From positions 2,418,001-2,482,000 of the forward strand of contig NZ_CP045295.1 of NCBI RefSeq assembly GCF_009363095.1: a DNA stretch of 64,000 bases, given 5' to 3'. A model generated the notes under the pieces. The model was not told the origin of the DNA. It was given only the letters and a program-made list of their open reading frames with translations, and did no database searches. The translations under genes and the position numbers were made by a program. Positions 27,048 to 35,481 of this stretch are shown here, piece by piece; positions within the stretch are counted from its first letter, which is position 1; each line of letters starts with the position of its first letter. This stretch comes from Paenibacillus cellulositrophicus. Lineage in GTDB: Bacteria > Bacillota > Bacilli > Paenibacillales > Paenibacillaceae.

Positions 27048-28052
27048 TTACTTGGTTCCGCAAGAGTCCCGGACGATGAGCTTCGGCTTCAGCAGATGGA
27101 TCGCTTCCTCACTCTTGTCCTGGACGCCTTCAATTTGCTGAAACAATCCTTCCGCCGCTTTTCGGCCGATGGCTTCAAAGGGCTGGCGCACCGTCGTCAG
27201 CGACGGGTACACCCATTCCGAGATCGAAATGTCGTCATACCCGACGACCGACATCTGCTTGGGCACGTTCAGTCCGTGCTCCTGGATGGCCCGCAGCGCC
27301 CCGGTTGCCGCTTCGTCGTTGGAGCCGATAACGGCCGAGAAGCCTTTGCGCTCCAGCAGCTGCTGCATGGCCTGATATCCGCCTTGGCTGCTCCAGTCCG
27401 ACTCCACCACCCATTCTGGACGGTAGGTTAACCCAAGCGTTTCCATCGCCTGCAAATAACCGTTAAAACGGTGCTGGTTCGCTGCGGCATGCTGCGGTCC
27501 GGAAATGTATGCGATCTCCCGGTGGCCCAGGCTGTGCAAGTATCCGACGATATCGTAGACCCCCGCCGCATTGTCCACGTCGACTGCGAAGATGCCGTCC
27601 TTGCCGCCGTGATCCCCGATCAGCGCGATCGGATACTGCGAGTCCCTGATTCTCTCCAGGTCTTCGTCTTTGCGCTTTTGGAAGCTCACCAGGATCACTC
27701 CGTCGACCTGCCCTTCGTACAGAAGGTTGAGAAAGGATATTTCTTCGGCATAGTTGGAAGTCCAGCTCAGGAAGGTGCAATTGTATCCCTTCAGATTGGC
27801 TACTCCCTCAATGCCCCGGATGATGCCGGAATAGAAAATATTCGAAATGTTGTCGACGACGACCGCGATGCTGTTCGTTCGGTCAAGCACCAGCCTGCGG
27901 GCATTGGCGTTGCGGTGGAAATTCAGCTCCTTGATGGCTTTATCCAGCGCTTCCTGCGTTGCTTTTTTAACCTGCTGCCCGTTCAGGTAACGGGACACGG
28001 TGCTTTTGCTTGTTCCTGCCAATCTGGCGACATCGTGAATGGTTGGACCCAC
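27048..28052 (-). CDS. LacI-family transcriptional regulator
   Basis: About 334 residues. The HTH reads GPTIHDVARLAGTSKSTVSRYLNGQQVKKAT, followed by a periplasmic-binding-like effector domain (SIAVVVDNISNIFYSGIIRGIEG, GDHGGKDGIFAVDVDNAAG, VVGYDDISISEWVYPSLTTVRQP). I set the start at GTG 28052, with GGAGAGAG eight bases upstream; longer starts at 28070 or 28355 would add a non-family N-terminus. First gene of the 14-gene operon and the likely ligand of the TGGGAACGTTCCCA sites in its own leader. The inducer is probably a product of the imported glycan. Confidence 0.9.
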   Translation of the reverse strand: MGPTIHDVARLAGTSKSTVSRYLNGQQVKKATQEALDKAIKELNFHRNANARRLVLDRTNSIAVVVDNISNIFYSGIIRGIEGVANLKGYNCTFLSWTSNYAEEISFLNLLYEGQVDGVILVSFQKRKDEDLERIRDSQYPIALIGDHGGKDGIFAVDVDNAAGVYDIVGYLHSLGHREIAYISGPQHAAANQHRFNGYLQAMETLGLTYRPEWVVESDWSSQGGYQAMQQLLERKGFSAVIGSNDEAATGALRAIQEHGLNVPKQMSVVGYDDISISEWVYPSLTTVRQPFEAIGRKAAEGLFQQIEGVQDKSEEAIHLLKPKLIVRDSCGTK

Positions 28053-28155
28053 TGTTATCACTCTCTCCATGTATCGTTTCCCATGTTTCGGCCCCTTCAC
28101 TTGCCTATCCCACTGATGCGGAATCGTTGGCAAGATACAGCACGAATACCATTTT

Positions 28156-28169
28156 TGGGAACGTTCCCA
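28156..28169. promoter_or_regulatory. LacI-type operator A in operon leader
   Basis: Perfect 14-bp palindrome TGGGAACGTTCCCA, about 105 bp upstream of the LacI start and about 350 bp downstream of the promoter. In that position it could block elongating polymerase or form a loop with sites B and C. Confidence 0.75.
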
Positions 28170-28349
28170 TTTTACCAGACAGCCTAGGTCCAAGAAAAGG
28201 ACTTGTTTGGCAGGAGCTGCCATTTCTTTACCGGAAGGATTCACGGCACTAGCAGTTGGTTGTCTGTCCCCCGTCTTAGAGCTATCCATACAGCCTCTCT
28301 GAGGTTCCCGTCTTGTTTCCGTCACGGTCCTCCAATCATCCGCCGCCAA

Positions 28350-28379
28350 CTTCATTTTGGGAACGTTCCCAAAATGAAG
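28350..28379. promoter_or_regulatory. LacI-type operator B, 30-bp perfect palindrome
   Basis: The core TGGGAACGTTCCCA is extended on both sides by matching TTTT/AAAA-rich arms so that all 30 bases are self-complementary. It is the most symmetrical site in the window and probably the strongest binding site. As RNA it would also fold into a 13-15 bp hairpin. Confidence 0.8.
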
Positions 28380-28475
28380 GAAATGCCTCTCCCACCTTTG
28401 CTTCTTCAGGGTTCATGTGGACGGGAAAGGATCTAACAGAAAGCCGAATGACCGGATCAAAACCGATGAAAATTT

Positions 28476-28489
28476 TGGGAACGTTCCCG
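28476..28489. promoter_or_regulatory. LacI-type operator C near transcription start
   Basis: TGGGAACGTTCCCG, centred about 33 bases downstream of the start expected from the promoter at 28522-28550. This is the position for classical repression of promoter clearance. Confidence 0.75.
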
Positions 28490-28521
28490 TTTTGGTGCAA
28501 CAACTTGATTAAGATGGGTCT

Positions 28522-28550
28522 ATAATAGCGCTTCCAGGATGGAGTGTCAA
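28522..28550 (-). promoter_or_regulatory. Consensus SigA promoter of the 18-kb operon, with cre-like overlap
   Basis: Read leftward: TTGACA (28545-28550), 17-base spacer, TATTAT (28522-28527). On the same strand TGGAAGCGCTATTA (28523-28536) matches 12 of 14 positions of the CcpA cre consensus and overlaps the -10 box, suggesting catabolite repression on top of LacI control. Confidence 0.75.
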
Positions 28551-28713
28551 CGGGTATATCAAAAATAAAAAATAACCATTTTATGGGTGGCGTTTATGGG
28601 TGACGGCTTAACATTTTCCCTCCCCACTATTTTTTCCTAAATGAATGACATTTGCCCAAGAAGCTGAATAGGGTGAAGGAAAGCCTATATTTGCGAAGGG
28701 AGATACACCAAGG

Positions 28714-29148
28714 ATGTATTACTATACGTGGGACTATCGGGCTCCGGCCTCATCCATCGCCGATCTCGAGAAAGCCATCAACGGAGAATACTCCGCCATC
28801 GCCTGCTATGAACGGCTGGCGGGTGCGGCGCCAAGCGAAGAAGAACGCACACAGATCATGGAGATCCGTAAAGACGAAATCAGACACTATCAAACGTTTG
28901 CCGGGCTGTACACGTCCCTGACCGGAAGACAGCCGGCACCTGTCATCAATGAGCCCTGCCCCTCCGTCTACCGGGATGGCCTCCTCTTTGCCTTCAAGGA
29001 CGAACAGAACACGGTGGACTTCTACCATGAAGCCGCCGACCGGGCATCCGATCCGACCGTGAAGCAGGCCTTCCTCAGGGCAGCCGCCGATGAGCAGAAC
29101 CATGCCGTTTGGTTTTTGTACTTTCTTACAAAGCAGGCCAGGGAATAA
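28714..29148 (+). CDS. Ferritin-like (rubrerythrin-type) protein
   Basis: 144 residues in four helices. Helix pairs carry metal-type acidic/His motifs: INGEYSAIACYERLA, EIRKDEIRHYQTF, FKDEQNTVDFYHEAA and ADEQNHAVWFLYF. ExxH-like spacing within two symmetric halves is typical of di-iron ferritin-like proteins. There is no rubredoxin domain. A role in iron or peroxide handling, possibly in spores, is inferred. The ATG follows GGGAG. Confidence 0.75.
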   Translation: MYYYTWDYRAPASSIADLEKAINGEYSAIACYERLAGAAPSEEERTQIMEIRKDEIRHYQTFAGLYTSLTGRQPAPVINEPCPSVYRDGLLFAFKDEQNTVDFYHEAADRASDPTVKQAFLRAAADEQNHAVWFLYFLTKQARE

Positions 29149-29168
29149 CCCCTGGCTATTCATTTTTG
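29137..29168 (+). terminator. Terminator after ferritin-like gene
   Basis: GCCAGGG pairs with CCCTGGC around a six-base loop and is followed by a T-rich run. It overlaps the stop codon and lies between convergent genes. Confidence 0.6.
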
Positions 29169-29184
29169 GGAAACTGTCTTCCGT

Positions 29185-29907
29185 TCACCAGGCAATAGCC
29201 CGCCGTTCCCGGAAATATCCACCGCTGGGGCCGTCCTCTCCCGCAGTGGCCAGCCATACGGCCGTATCGGCCCCCTCCGCCACCGAGAGCGGAGCGTCCG
29301 TCCCGCCCATATCGGTCTGCACTCTGCCGGGGCAGACAGCATTCGTTTGAATGCCGTACGCCGCGGCTTCCTGGTCCACCAGCACCGTCAGCGCATTTAG
29401 CATCGTTTTGGAAATCCGATAAGCGGAGGAAGAACCCTTGAGCCCAAGAAGACCCTGCATCACCTCAAAGGAACCGAGACCGGACGACATGTTGACGATC
29501 CGCCCATACCCTTGCTCCTTCATCAGCGGCACCACTGCCTGGATCATGCGCAGCGCGCCGAAGAAGTTGGTCTCCAGCGTTTCTTTCATCACATCCTCCT
29601 CCACGTCCAGGACGGATACGCTCCGATCCAGAATGATGCCCGCGTTGTTAACAAGGACGTCCAGCCTGCCGTGCTCCTGCCGGATTCGATCCATCATCGC
29701 ATCAATGCTTCCCGGATCTTGCAGATCCACTGCCTGGACCTCCAGCTCAAGACCTTCCGAGCGCAGTTCGGATACGGCTTGCCACCCCTTCTCTTCGCTC
29801 CTGCAGCCGATGATCACATGCAGCCCTTTGTGCGCCAACTGTCTGGCGATTTCTTTGCCGATACCGCGATTCCCGCCGGTGACCAGCGCTACCCGCTTGC
29901 TGCTCAT
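29185..29907 (-). CDS. Short-chain dehydrogenase/reductase
   Basis: 240 residues. RVALVTGGNRGIGKEIARQL is the TGxxxGxG cofactor loop, LDVLVNNAGIIL the NNAG motif, and IVNMSSGLGSFEV with YRISKT the catalytic Ser and YxxxK. GCRSEEKGW after beta-2 suggests NADP(H). The start shares one base with the stop of the MerR gene (TGATG), so the two are translated together. Any longer N-terminus runs antiparallel to the MerR gene frame and is not credible. The substrate is unknown. Confidence 0.88.
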   Translation of the reverse strand: MSSKRVALVTGGNRGIGKEIARQLAHKGLHVIIGCRSEEKGWQAVSELRSEGLELEVQAVDLQDPGSIDAMMDRIRQEHGRLDVLVNNAGIILDRSVSVLDVEEDVMKETLETNFFGALRMIQAVVPLMKEQGYGRIVNMSSGLGSFEVMQGLLGLKGSSSAYRISKTMLNALTVLVDQEAAAYGIQTNAVCPGRVQTDMGGTDAPLSVAEGADTAVWLATAGEDGPSGGYFRERRAIAW

Positions 29908-30284
29908 CAGTAATCGCCTCCTTCCTTCAGTTGACGTCTCCAAACGGTCAGGCATTCCCGCAAATGGTCTTCCGCTTTTCGAAGCGTGTCGATCCGCTCC
30001 CCAATCTCCGCCAGCTTGGCTTCCCCCACCCGGATTGCTCCGGGCAAGCATTCCCGCCGAACCTCCTCCGATCCGGCGCACGGATAGGCATCGCTGATTT
30101 CTTTGGCGCTTAGTCCAAGGCTGAAGTACAGCTGGATGATCCGGACGCGCTCGACATCGGACAAGCTGTACTCCCGGTATCCGTTATCCAGCCGGACGGG
30201 ATGAAGCAGCTCCTTCTCCTCGTAATACCGCAGTGAGCGCAGGCTGACGCCCGTCGCGCGGGACAGCTCGCTGATATGCATCAT
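29907..30284 (-). CDS. MerR-family transcriptional regulator
   Basis: About 125 residues. MMHISELSRATGVSLRSLRYYEEKELLHPVRLDNGYREYS is the winged-helix domain, followed by a dimerising coiled coil (KLAEIGERIDTLRKAEDHL). There is no Cys-rich metal site, so it is of the drug/stress-sensing type. Start at ATG 30284 or 30281 after AAAGGAG. It is translationally coupled to the SDR gene, which it probably controls. Confidence 0.85.
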   Translation of the reverse strand: MMHISELSRATGVSLRSLRYYEEKELLHPVRLDNGYREYSLSDVERVRIIQLYFSLGLSAKEISDAYPCAGSEEVRRECLPGAIRVGEAKLAEIGERIDTLRKAEDHLRECLTVWRRQLKEGGDY

Positions 30285-30552
30285 CGTCACTCCTTTCATC
30301 GGCCTTGCAGCCATCTGTTAAAACAAGTGTAAACCCTCACATCATGTGAAGGTCAAGCGGTGGTTTACGGTATTTTTATCATCAACTCTGATCGATGGGC
30401 TGTCCGTTAATTTTTCTGGTAAGTGCACTGGAGAACGGGGCTGGTTGAGGCCATGACCTCGGTCTTTATGGAGGCTGGTTAAGATGTAATGAAGTCATAC
30501 TTTCTCGTTTTTAGGACGTCTATATTTAGGAATATCTAAACAGAAGGGACGA

Positions 30553-31485
30553 ATGATGAAGAAAATCACCATGGCCTCGATTTCATTTCTCTGTGCAGCA
30601 GCTATCATGCTGCCGGATCACAGCATCGGTACGGCAGCAGCCAGAACCAATAGTGGAACTCATGTCATCATCAATAATCAAGATCTGGCACCAAAAGATG
30701 TCCTTATAAAAAACAATCAAATATTTATTAGCTTCACTGAAGCTAAAGCGCTAGATAATATAACTTTCCAATGGAATCATGCTGCAAAACAAGTGACCGC
30801 AAAAGTCAAGGATACCCGTCTATTGCTTACCATTAACAAAACAACTGCCCTGAAAAACGGAAAAGCTGTGAAGTTGAACACGGCTCCGTTTATCTATGAT
30901 GGAAAAACGATGATCCCCCTGCGATTTGTCACGGAAACCATGGGCGGCTCTGTTACCTGGAATCCATCCACTCAGACAGCATTCATCGCAAAGGTAAGCT
31001 CATATTTGACCAGCGATCTCCTGAGTGATGAGTTAAGCGTTGCAAGGAATGCAGCAATCAATCTTCCAAGAGTGTCACTGCTGCCTAAAATAAATACTCC
31101 CACTTACGAGACTTCAAGTATCCAGTATTATTTTCCAAAAAATGTGCATGATCAATTTTTTGAAACAAACAACAATGTCATCAGTTATTTTGAAATTTCT
31201 GGTCATACTGCTTATTTGAAATGGCAAGGTCTAATCACCAATACAGCAAGTACTCAGAAGCAGCTGTATTTTATTTACGGAACGATAACCAACGAAATTG
31301 GAATACGGCCTTCCGTTAAAGACTCCACATTCGCCGCCTTCCGTTGGATGCCGCATATCGGATCGACCGGCTATAGCTTGATTCATAAGGACAAATGGAA
31401 CGATGTTGTGTTCAAGGAAACGGAAGTAGACTCAAATAACGCAAAACCAAACTATATTATTGTTCAAATTCCTGAAGAAGAATAG
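30553..31485 (+). CDS. Secreted copper-amine-oxidase-stalk-domain protein
   Basis: 310 residues. MMKKITMASISFLCAAAIMLPDHSIGTAAA is a signal peptide. Residues about 40-150 form the stalk domain called copper amine oxidase N-terminal (LLLTINKTTALKNGKAVKLNTAPFIYDGKTMIPLRFVTETMGGSVTWN), common on Paenibacillus surface proteins and not enzymatic. The C-terminal 150 residues are unrecognised. The gene is AT-richer than its surroundings and stands alone. Confidence 0.75.
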   Translation: MMKKITMASISFLCAAAIMLPDHSIGTAAARTNSGTHVIINNQDLAPKDVLIKNNQIFISFTEAKALDNITFQWNHAAKQVTAKVKDTRLLLTINKTTALKNGKAVKLNTAPFIYDGKTMIPLRFVTETMGGSVTWNPSTQTAFIAKVSSYLTSDLLSDELSVARNAAINLPRVSLLPKINTPTYETSSIQYYFPKNVHDQFFETNNNVISYFEISGHTAYLKWQGLITNTASTQKQLYFIYGTITNEIGIRPSVKDSTFAAFRWMPHIGSTGYSLIHKDKWNDVVFKETEVDSNNAKPNYIIVQIPEEE

Positions 31486-31583
31486 AAACTGGCCTAGTTA
31501 CCCGGTGGATCGAAATGTTGGACTGATCAGGCAGGATCTCCCTTCCGGAGAATCGAATTTATCGTTAACGGGAGGCGAGGATC

Positions 31584-32132
31584 ATGGCAGTTTATAGACC
31601 GGACAGTGCGAAGACACCTGACAAAATTCGCATTATCGGCTCGGTCGGCAGCGGCAAATCGACTTTGGCAAGAGCGTTGTCCGACCAATTGGGCATCCCT
31701 TATTATGAATTGGATAATATGGTGTGGAGGCGCACGGACCATGGAGACGTGAAGAACAGCTTCGAGGAAAGAGACCGCATCCTGAACGGCATTCTCGAGC
31801 AGGACCGGTGGATTATCGAGGGCGTCCATTATCAGTGGGTGCAGCGGAGCTTCGCGGACGCGGACCTGATCGTTTACGTCGATACGCCGATCTGGGTCCG
31901 CAATTACCGCATACTGAAGCGTTTTACCGTGCAAAAGCTGGGGCTTGCGCAGGGGAACTACAAGCAAACGTTCAGCATGCTCCGCAAAATGTACCAATGG
32001 AACTACCGGCACGCGAAAAAGGAAAAGCCGGAAATTATGCAGATCGTGGAGCCATACCGCGGAAAGCTGCGGATGATCCGCAATTCGTCAGTGCGGCAAG
32101 CTTTAATGCTGCCCGAAAAGGCCCGGCCCTGA
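31584..32132 (+). CDS. P-loop NTPase, adenylate-kinase/topology-modulation-like
   Basis: 182 residues. RIIGSVGSGKSTLARALS is a Walker A loop, and IPYYELDNMVWRR, RWIIEGVHYQWVQ and ADLIVYVDTPIWVRNYRILKR match the small nucleotide/shikimate-kinase-like group often annotated as FlaR or DNA topology modulation proteins. It probably phosphorylates a small molecule; the substrate is unknown. ATG 31584 follows GGGAGGCGAGG. Confidence 0.75.
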   Translation: MAVYRPDSAKTPDKIRIIGSVGSGKSTLARALSDQLGIPYYELDNMVWRRTDHGDVKNSFEERDRILNGILEQDRWIIEGVHYQWVQRSFADADLIVYVDTPIWVRNYRILKRFTVQKLGLAQGNYKQTFSMLRKMYQWNYRHAKKEKPEIMQIVEPYRGKLRMIRNSSVRQALMLPEKARP

Positions 32133-32174
32133 ATGGCCGGCAAGTCACAATAACGTAATGAGGTAAAATTCTTT

Positions 32175-32978
32175 ATGAAAAATTTCACATCTCATCATTC
32201 TTCTCCTTCAATTTGGATCTATTTTGGTTTGGTTTTTGTCTTATCTATTCCGTTTTGGTTATTAGGTATGGCGGCAAACATACAAAAGGATATCCCGATC
32301 AACCTTCCCATTAGCGCTTTGATGTTTGTATGTCCTATGATTGCTGCTTTGATCCTGGTTTATCAGAAAGATCGAACTCAAGGTGTTAAAGATTTATGCA
32401 GGAAAATACTTCGCATTAAAATAGAGCGCAAAAGCTGGTATATTCCGGTTTTTCTTTCCATGCCGCTGATCATGGTTATTTCTTACGGAGTTATGAAGAG
32501 CCTGCTACCGTCCGTACCCCCACTGTCATTTTCTCCTCTAACAGTCGTTGGTTTGTTTTTGCTTTTTTTTGTTCCTGGGCTATGTGAAGAGATTGGTTGG
32601 CAAGGATATGTATATGACAAGCTTGAAAATCGATGGAACGCATGGACTGCTAGTGTAATGCTAGGGGTCATTTGGCAAGTATGGCACGTCATTCCGCATC
32701 TTCAAACGGACCATTCTGCAATGTGGATCGTATGGCAATGTGCAAGCTCCGTCTTATTACGGGTTTTGATTGTTTGGGTCTATAAAAACACAGATAAAAA
32801 TATCATTGCGGCAGTTATTGTTCATACGATGAATAATGTTTGTTCCTTCCTGCTTCCTAATTATGATTCGAGCTACGCTACTTTTTCCGTTTTTCTTGTA
32901 ACAGCCTTAGTGGTTATGCTGATCGCTTTTTTATGGGGAAAAACATTAACACAGTATAGATTTCATTCCAAGGCGTGA
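32175..32978 (+). CDS. CPBP-family intramembrane metalloprotease
   Basis: 267 residues, about seven or eight membrane segments. FVPGLCEEIGWQGYVYDKLENRW is the EE motif (with W-Q-G where prototypes have EExxxR), WQVWHVIPH the second motif His, and IVHTMNNVCSF the third. CPBP proteins process prenylated or peptide substrates in the membrane, or serve bacteriocin immunity. The gene is markedly AT-richer than its neighbours. GAGGT lies upstream of ATG 32175. Confidence 0.82.
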   Translation: MKNFTSHHSSPSIWIYFGLVFVLSIPFWLLGMAANIQKDIPINLPISALMFVCPMIAALILVYQKDRTQGVKDLCRKILRIKIERKSWYIPVFLSMPLIMVISYGVMKSLLPSVPPLSFSPLTVVGLFLLFFVPGLCEEIGWQGYVYDKLENRWNAWTASVMLGVIWQVWHVIPHLQTDHSAMWIVWQCASSVLLRVLIVWVYKNTDKNIIAAVIVHTMNNVCSFLLPNYDSSYATFSVFLVTALVVMLIAFLWGKTLTQYRFHSKA

Positions 32979-33098
32979 GTCCCCTAAAATGTAACATAAA
33001 TGCCCCAGCCTCTTCTAAGAAGTGGCCAGGGCATGGCTGCCGGCTTATTTAAAACCCTTGACCTCGAACAGCACCCGTGCTCCCTCCCGGCGCAGTTT

Positions 33099-33467
33099 TT
33101 ACTCCTTCACCGGATAGGCCATGACGCTCATCAGCGCGTTCTCGGCCTGCGTAGAATCCAGCCGGCTGTACTGCACAAAAATCGGCGCACTGCCGGTGAC
33201 CTCCATGGCATAAGGAATCCCTTTCGGTATGTACTTCCCTTCCACGTTCAGATGGGCCGTGCGGATATGATGCGTCCGCTGCCCCCCCACAGTCGCTGTC
33301 ATGCCTAGGAGCGGTTCCCGGTCTTCGAAAAAAGCGTTGACCGTCACCGTCACTTCTTCTCCGCTTAAGTTCAGCACGCAAATCGATTCGTGGCTTTCCA
33401 GCTGGCCGCTGCTCGTCGGTGGAATGTACCCGTCGGGAATAATCCACTGTAACTGACCCTTGGACAT
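33099..33467 (-). CDS. ASRT-family protein ('sensory rhodopsin transducer' fold)
   Basis: 122 residues matching the Anabaena sensory rhodopsin transducer family along the whole length: WIIPDGYIPPTSSGQLESHESICVLN, VTVNAFFEDREPL and VGGQRTHHIRTAHLN. This small beta-sandwich forms tetramers, and many homologues occur in bacteria without rhodopsin, often near carbohydrate genes, where sugar binding has been suggested. No rhodopsin gene is in the window. It stands alone on this strand. Confidence 0.8.
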   Translation of the reverse strand: MSKGQLQWIIPDGYIPPTSSGQLESHESICVLNLSGEEVTVTVNAFFEDREPLLGMTATVGGQRTHHIRTAHLNVEGKYIPKGIPYAMEVTGSAPIFVQYSRLDSTQAENALMSVMAYPVKE

Positions 33468-33630
33468 TCGAATCCCTCTTTTCGAAAAAAGTTTTGCCGT
33501 GCCTCCTTAGCTAGGCCCATAAGACGGAGACGCGGCTTTTTTCCATTATAAACCTCTCAGGGAAGCGATTACATCCAATATTCCTTTCTTTTTGGTTAAA
33601 AAACAGGGCGCGCTGCTAAGCCGTAAATTA

Positions 33631-34791
33631 TTACTCTACGGCAGCCTGCTCCACCTGCCGCTTCGCCAGCGGTTTGCGGACGAACGCCAGAAAGATCAGC
33701 GCCGATACGGCGACGGACCCGGCGCAGACGCCGAACAGCGTATTGTACCCCGTATACTGCGACACCCAGCCCAGCAGGATGGAACCCAGGCCGATGCCGA
33801 GATCGAAGGCGGTCATGTACGAAGCGCTGGCCGCGCCCCGCCGCTCCGGATCGGCAAGCCGAAGGTTCACCGCCTGCATGGCCGGCTGAGCCGAGCCGAA
33901 GCCGATGCCGTACAGCACGGCGGCGGTGATGACGCCGGCAAGCCCACCGGCGAAGGCAAGGACGAGCAGCCCCGCCGCCGTAACGGCCAGCGCCGGCACG
34001 ATCACGTAAGCTTCGCCGAGCCGGTCGGCCAGCTTGCCGGCCACCGGCCGCGCCAGCGTCAGCGCCAGGGCGTAGACGAGAAAGAAGGTGCCGGCGTTCA
34101 CCCGGACCGATTCGGCAAAGAGCGGCAGAAACGTCGTGATCCCCCCGTAAGCTGCCGACAGGAAAAACAGTGACGAGGTGACGGGAAGCACCGATTTTTC
34201 GAAAAAGACGATTTTCCGCCGCTCCGCCTTGACCTGAAACGGAATCCGGGTCAGAAAGACGAGAATGAAGGCTGCGGCGGACAACCCGGTCGCCAGCAGA
34301 AACAAATCGTGAAATGAGCCGCTCTGGTGCACCCAGGTCCCGAGCATCGGTCCGACCGCCATGGCGATCGTCATCGCCAGGCCAAACCAGCCCATGCCTT
34401 CGCCGCGCCGCTGGACGGGAATAATGTCGGTGACCGATGTGCTCACTGCCGTGGTAGAGAGCGCCCAGCTGGCTCCATGAAGAATCCGCAGTCCGAGAAG
34501 AACGGCGATCCCGCCAACCCAGTCATACAGATACATGGACAATACGAAGAACAGCAATCCCCAAATCATGAAGGGCCTTCGGCCGTAACGGTCGAGCAGC
34601 CCGCCGACAATGGGACGAAACAGGACGGCGCTCAGCGTGAACACGCCGGTCACGAGCCCGACTTGGGATTCGTCTCCGCCCATCTCCTTGATAAAGAGCG
34701 GCATCGTTGGCAGCAGCAGATAAAACCCGGTGAAGAGCACCAGCATGCCGGCCGTGATTTGAATAAAAGACCTCGTCCAGAGCCTTTCCAT
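33631..34791 (-). CDS. MFS transporter (drug/metabolite exporter type)
   Basis: 386 residues with 12 predicted membrane segments. LLPTMPLFIKEMGGDESQVGLVTGVFTLSAVLFRPIVGGLLDRYGRRPFMIWG holds the MFS loop 2-3 motif (DRYGRRP). The second half starts at VLPVTSSLFFLSAAYGG. The type resembles YfkF/YwoG-like exporters. The PadR gene lies 120 bp upstream on the same strand, so the transporter is probably derepressed by a PadR ligand. Confidence 0.88.
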   Translation of the reverse strand: MERLWTRSFIQITAGMLVLFTGFYLLLPTMPLFIKEMGGDESQVGLVTGVFTLSAVLFRPIVGGLLDRYGRRPFMIWGLLFFVLSMYLYDWVGGIAVLLGLRILHGASWALSTTAVSTSVTDIIPVQRRGEGMGWFGLAMTIAMAVGPMLGTWVHQSGSFHDLFLLATGLSAAAFILVFLTRIPFQVKAERRKIVFFEKSVLPVTSSLFFLSAAYGGITTFLPLFAESVRVNAGTFFLVYALALTLARPVAGKLADRLGEAYVIVPALAVTAAGLLVLAFAGGLAGVITAAVLYGIGFGSAQPAMQAVNLRLADPERRGAASASYMTAFDLGIGLGSILLGWVSQYTGYNTLFGVCAGSVAVSALIFLAFVRKPLAKRQVEQAAVE

Positions 34792-34913
34792 GGATGAATT
34801 CCTCCCTAACCATAAATTAAAGTGGTTTCATGCGCTCCAAATCTTCTGGAATCATAGTGCTGGTTCAATCCCTATGGCGATATTCCTGATCGTCATCTTT
34901 CACGACATTTCCA

Positions 34914-35465
34914 TCAATCTTCCTCGGCCTGGATCCGCTCGATCTCTGCCGTGATCCAGGCTTCATCCGCCTCTCCCAGCCGTTTGCGGTAATCGAACAT
35001 CCGGAGTAGCTGTTTCCGCTGCTTGGCGGGTTCCGGCTGCTGCGATTGCAGGTACGCCTCAAACCGGGACACATACTCCCGGCTTCTTCGGATGATCTGC
35101 AGGTAATCCTCCAGACAGGCAAGGCGGACCTCCTTGGTCACGTAGCCGAAATACACCATTTTAAACCGGAAAATCAGCGCGGCCTCCGCTTCCGGATTCG
35201 GCTCAAGCGTCTCCTTCATCAGCTCTTCGAACCGCTCCCGGCCGGCATCGGTAATCGCGTATATTTTCCGGGTTCGCCCGCCCTTCGTCTCTTCTTCGAT
35301 CCGCAGATGAATCCAGCCGGCCTCCGTCATCCGCGACAGAAGCGGGTACAGCGTGCCGGAGCTAATCTTACGGCCAAGCCCCACCGCGTTATTCAAGACG
35401 TCCTGGAGCATATATCCGTGCTTCTCACCTGTCATCAGCTCGCCTAGAACGAACAATTCGTACAC
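34914..35465 (-). CDS. PadR-family transcriptional regulator
   Basis: About 184 residues from GTG 35465 (GGAGG eight bases upstream). The winged helix YELFVLGELMTGEKHGYMLQDVLNNAVG...KISSGTLYPLLSRMTEAGWI is classical PadR, and the C-terminal helical part (from about 100 on) supports dimerisation. Paired dyads in its own promoter point to autoregulation, and the MFS gene follows in the same direction. Confidence 0.88.
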   Translation of the reverse strand: MYELFVLGELMTGEKHGYMLQDVLNNAVGLGRKISSGTLYPLLSRMTEAGWIHLRIEEETKGGRTRKIYAITDAGRERFEELMKETLEPNPEAEAALIFRFKMVYFGYVTKEVRLACLEDYLQIIRRSREYVSRFEAYLQSQQPEPAKQRKQLLRMFDYRKRLGEADEAWITAEIERIQAEED

Positions 35466-35481
35466 CTCTCTCACCTCCGTT

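Noticed and set aside
28053-28355. N-terminal extension of the LacI regulator
   Set aside because: The extra 101 residues are unlike LacI proteins and would run across operator A; a GTG with a good ribosome-binding site starts right at the HTH.
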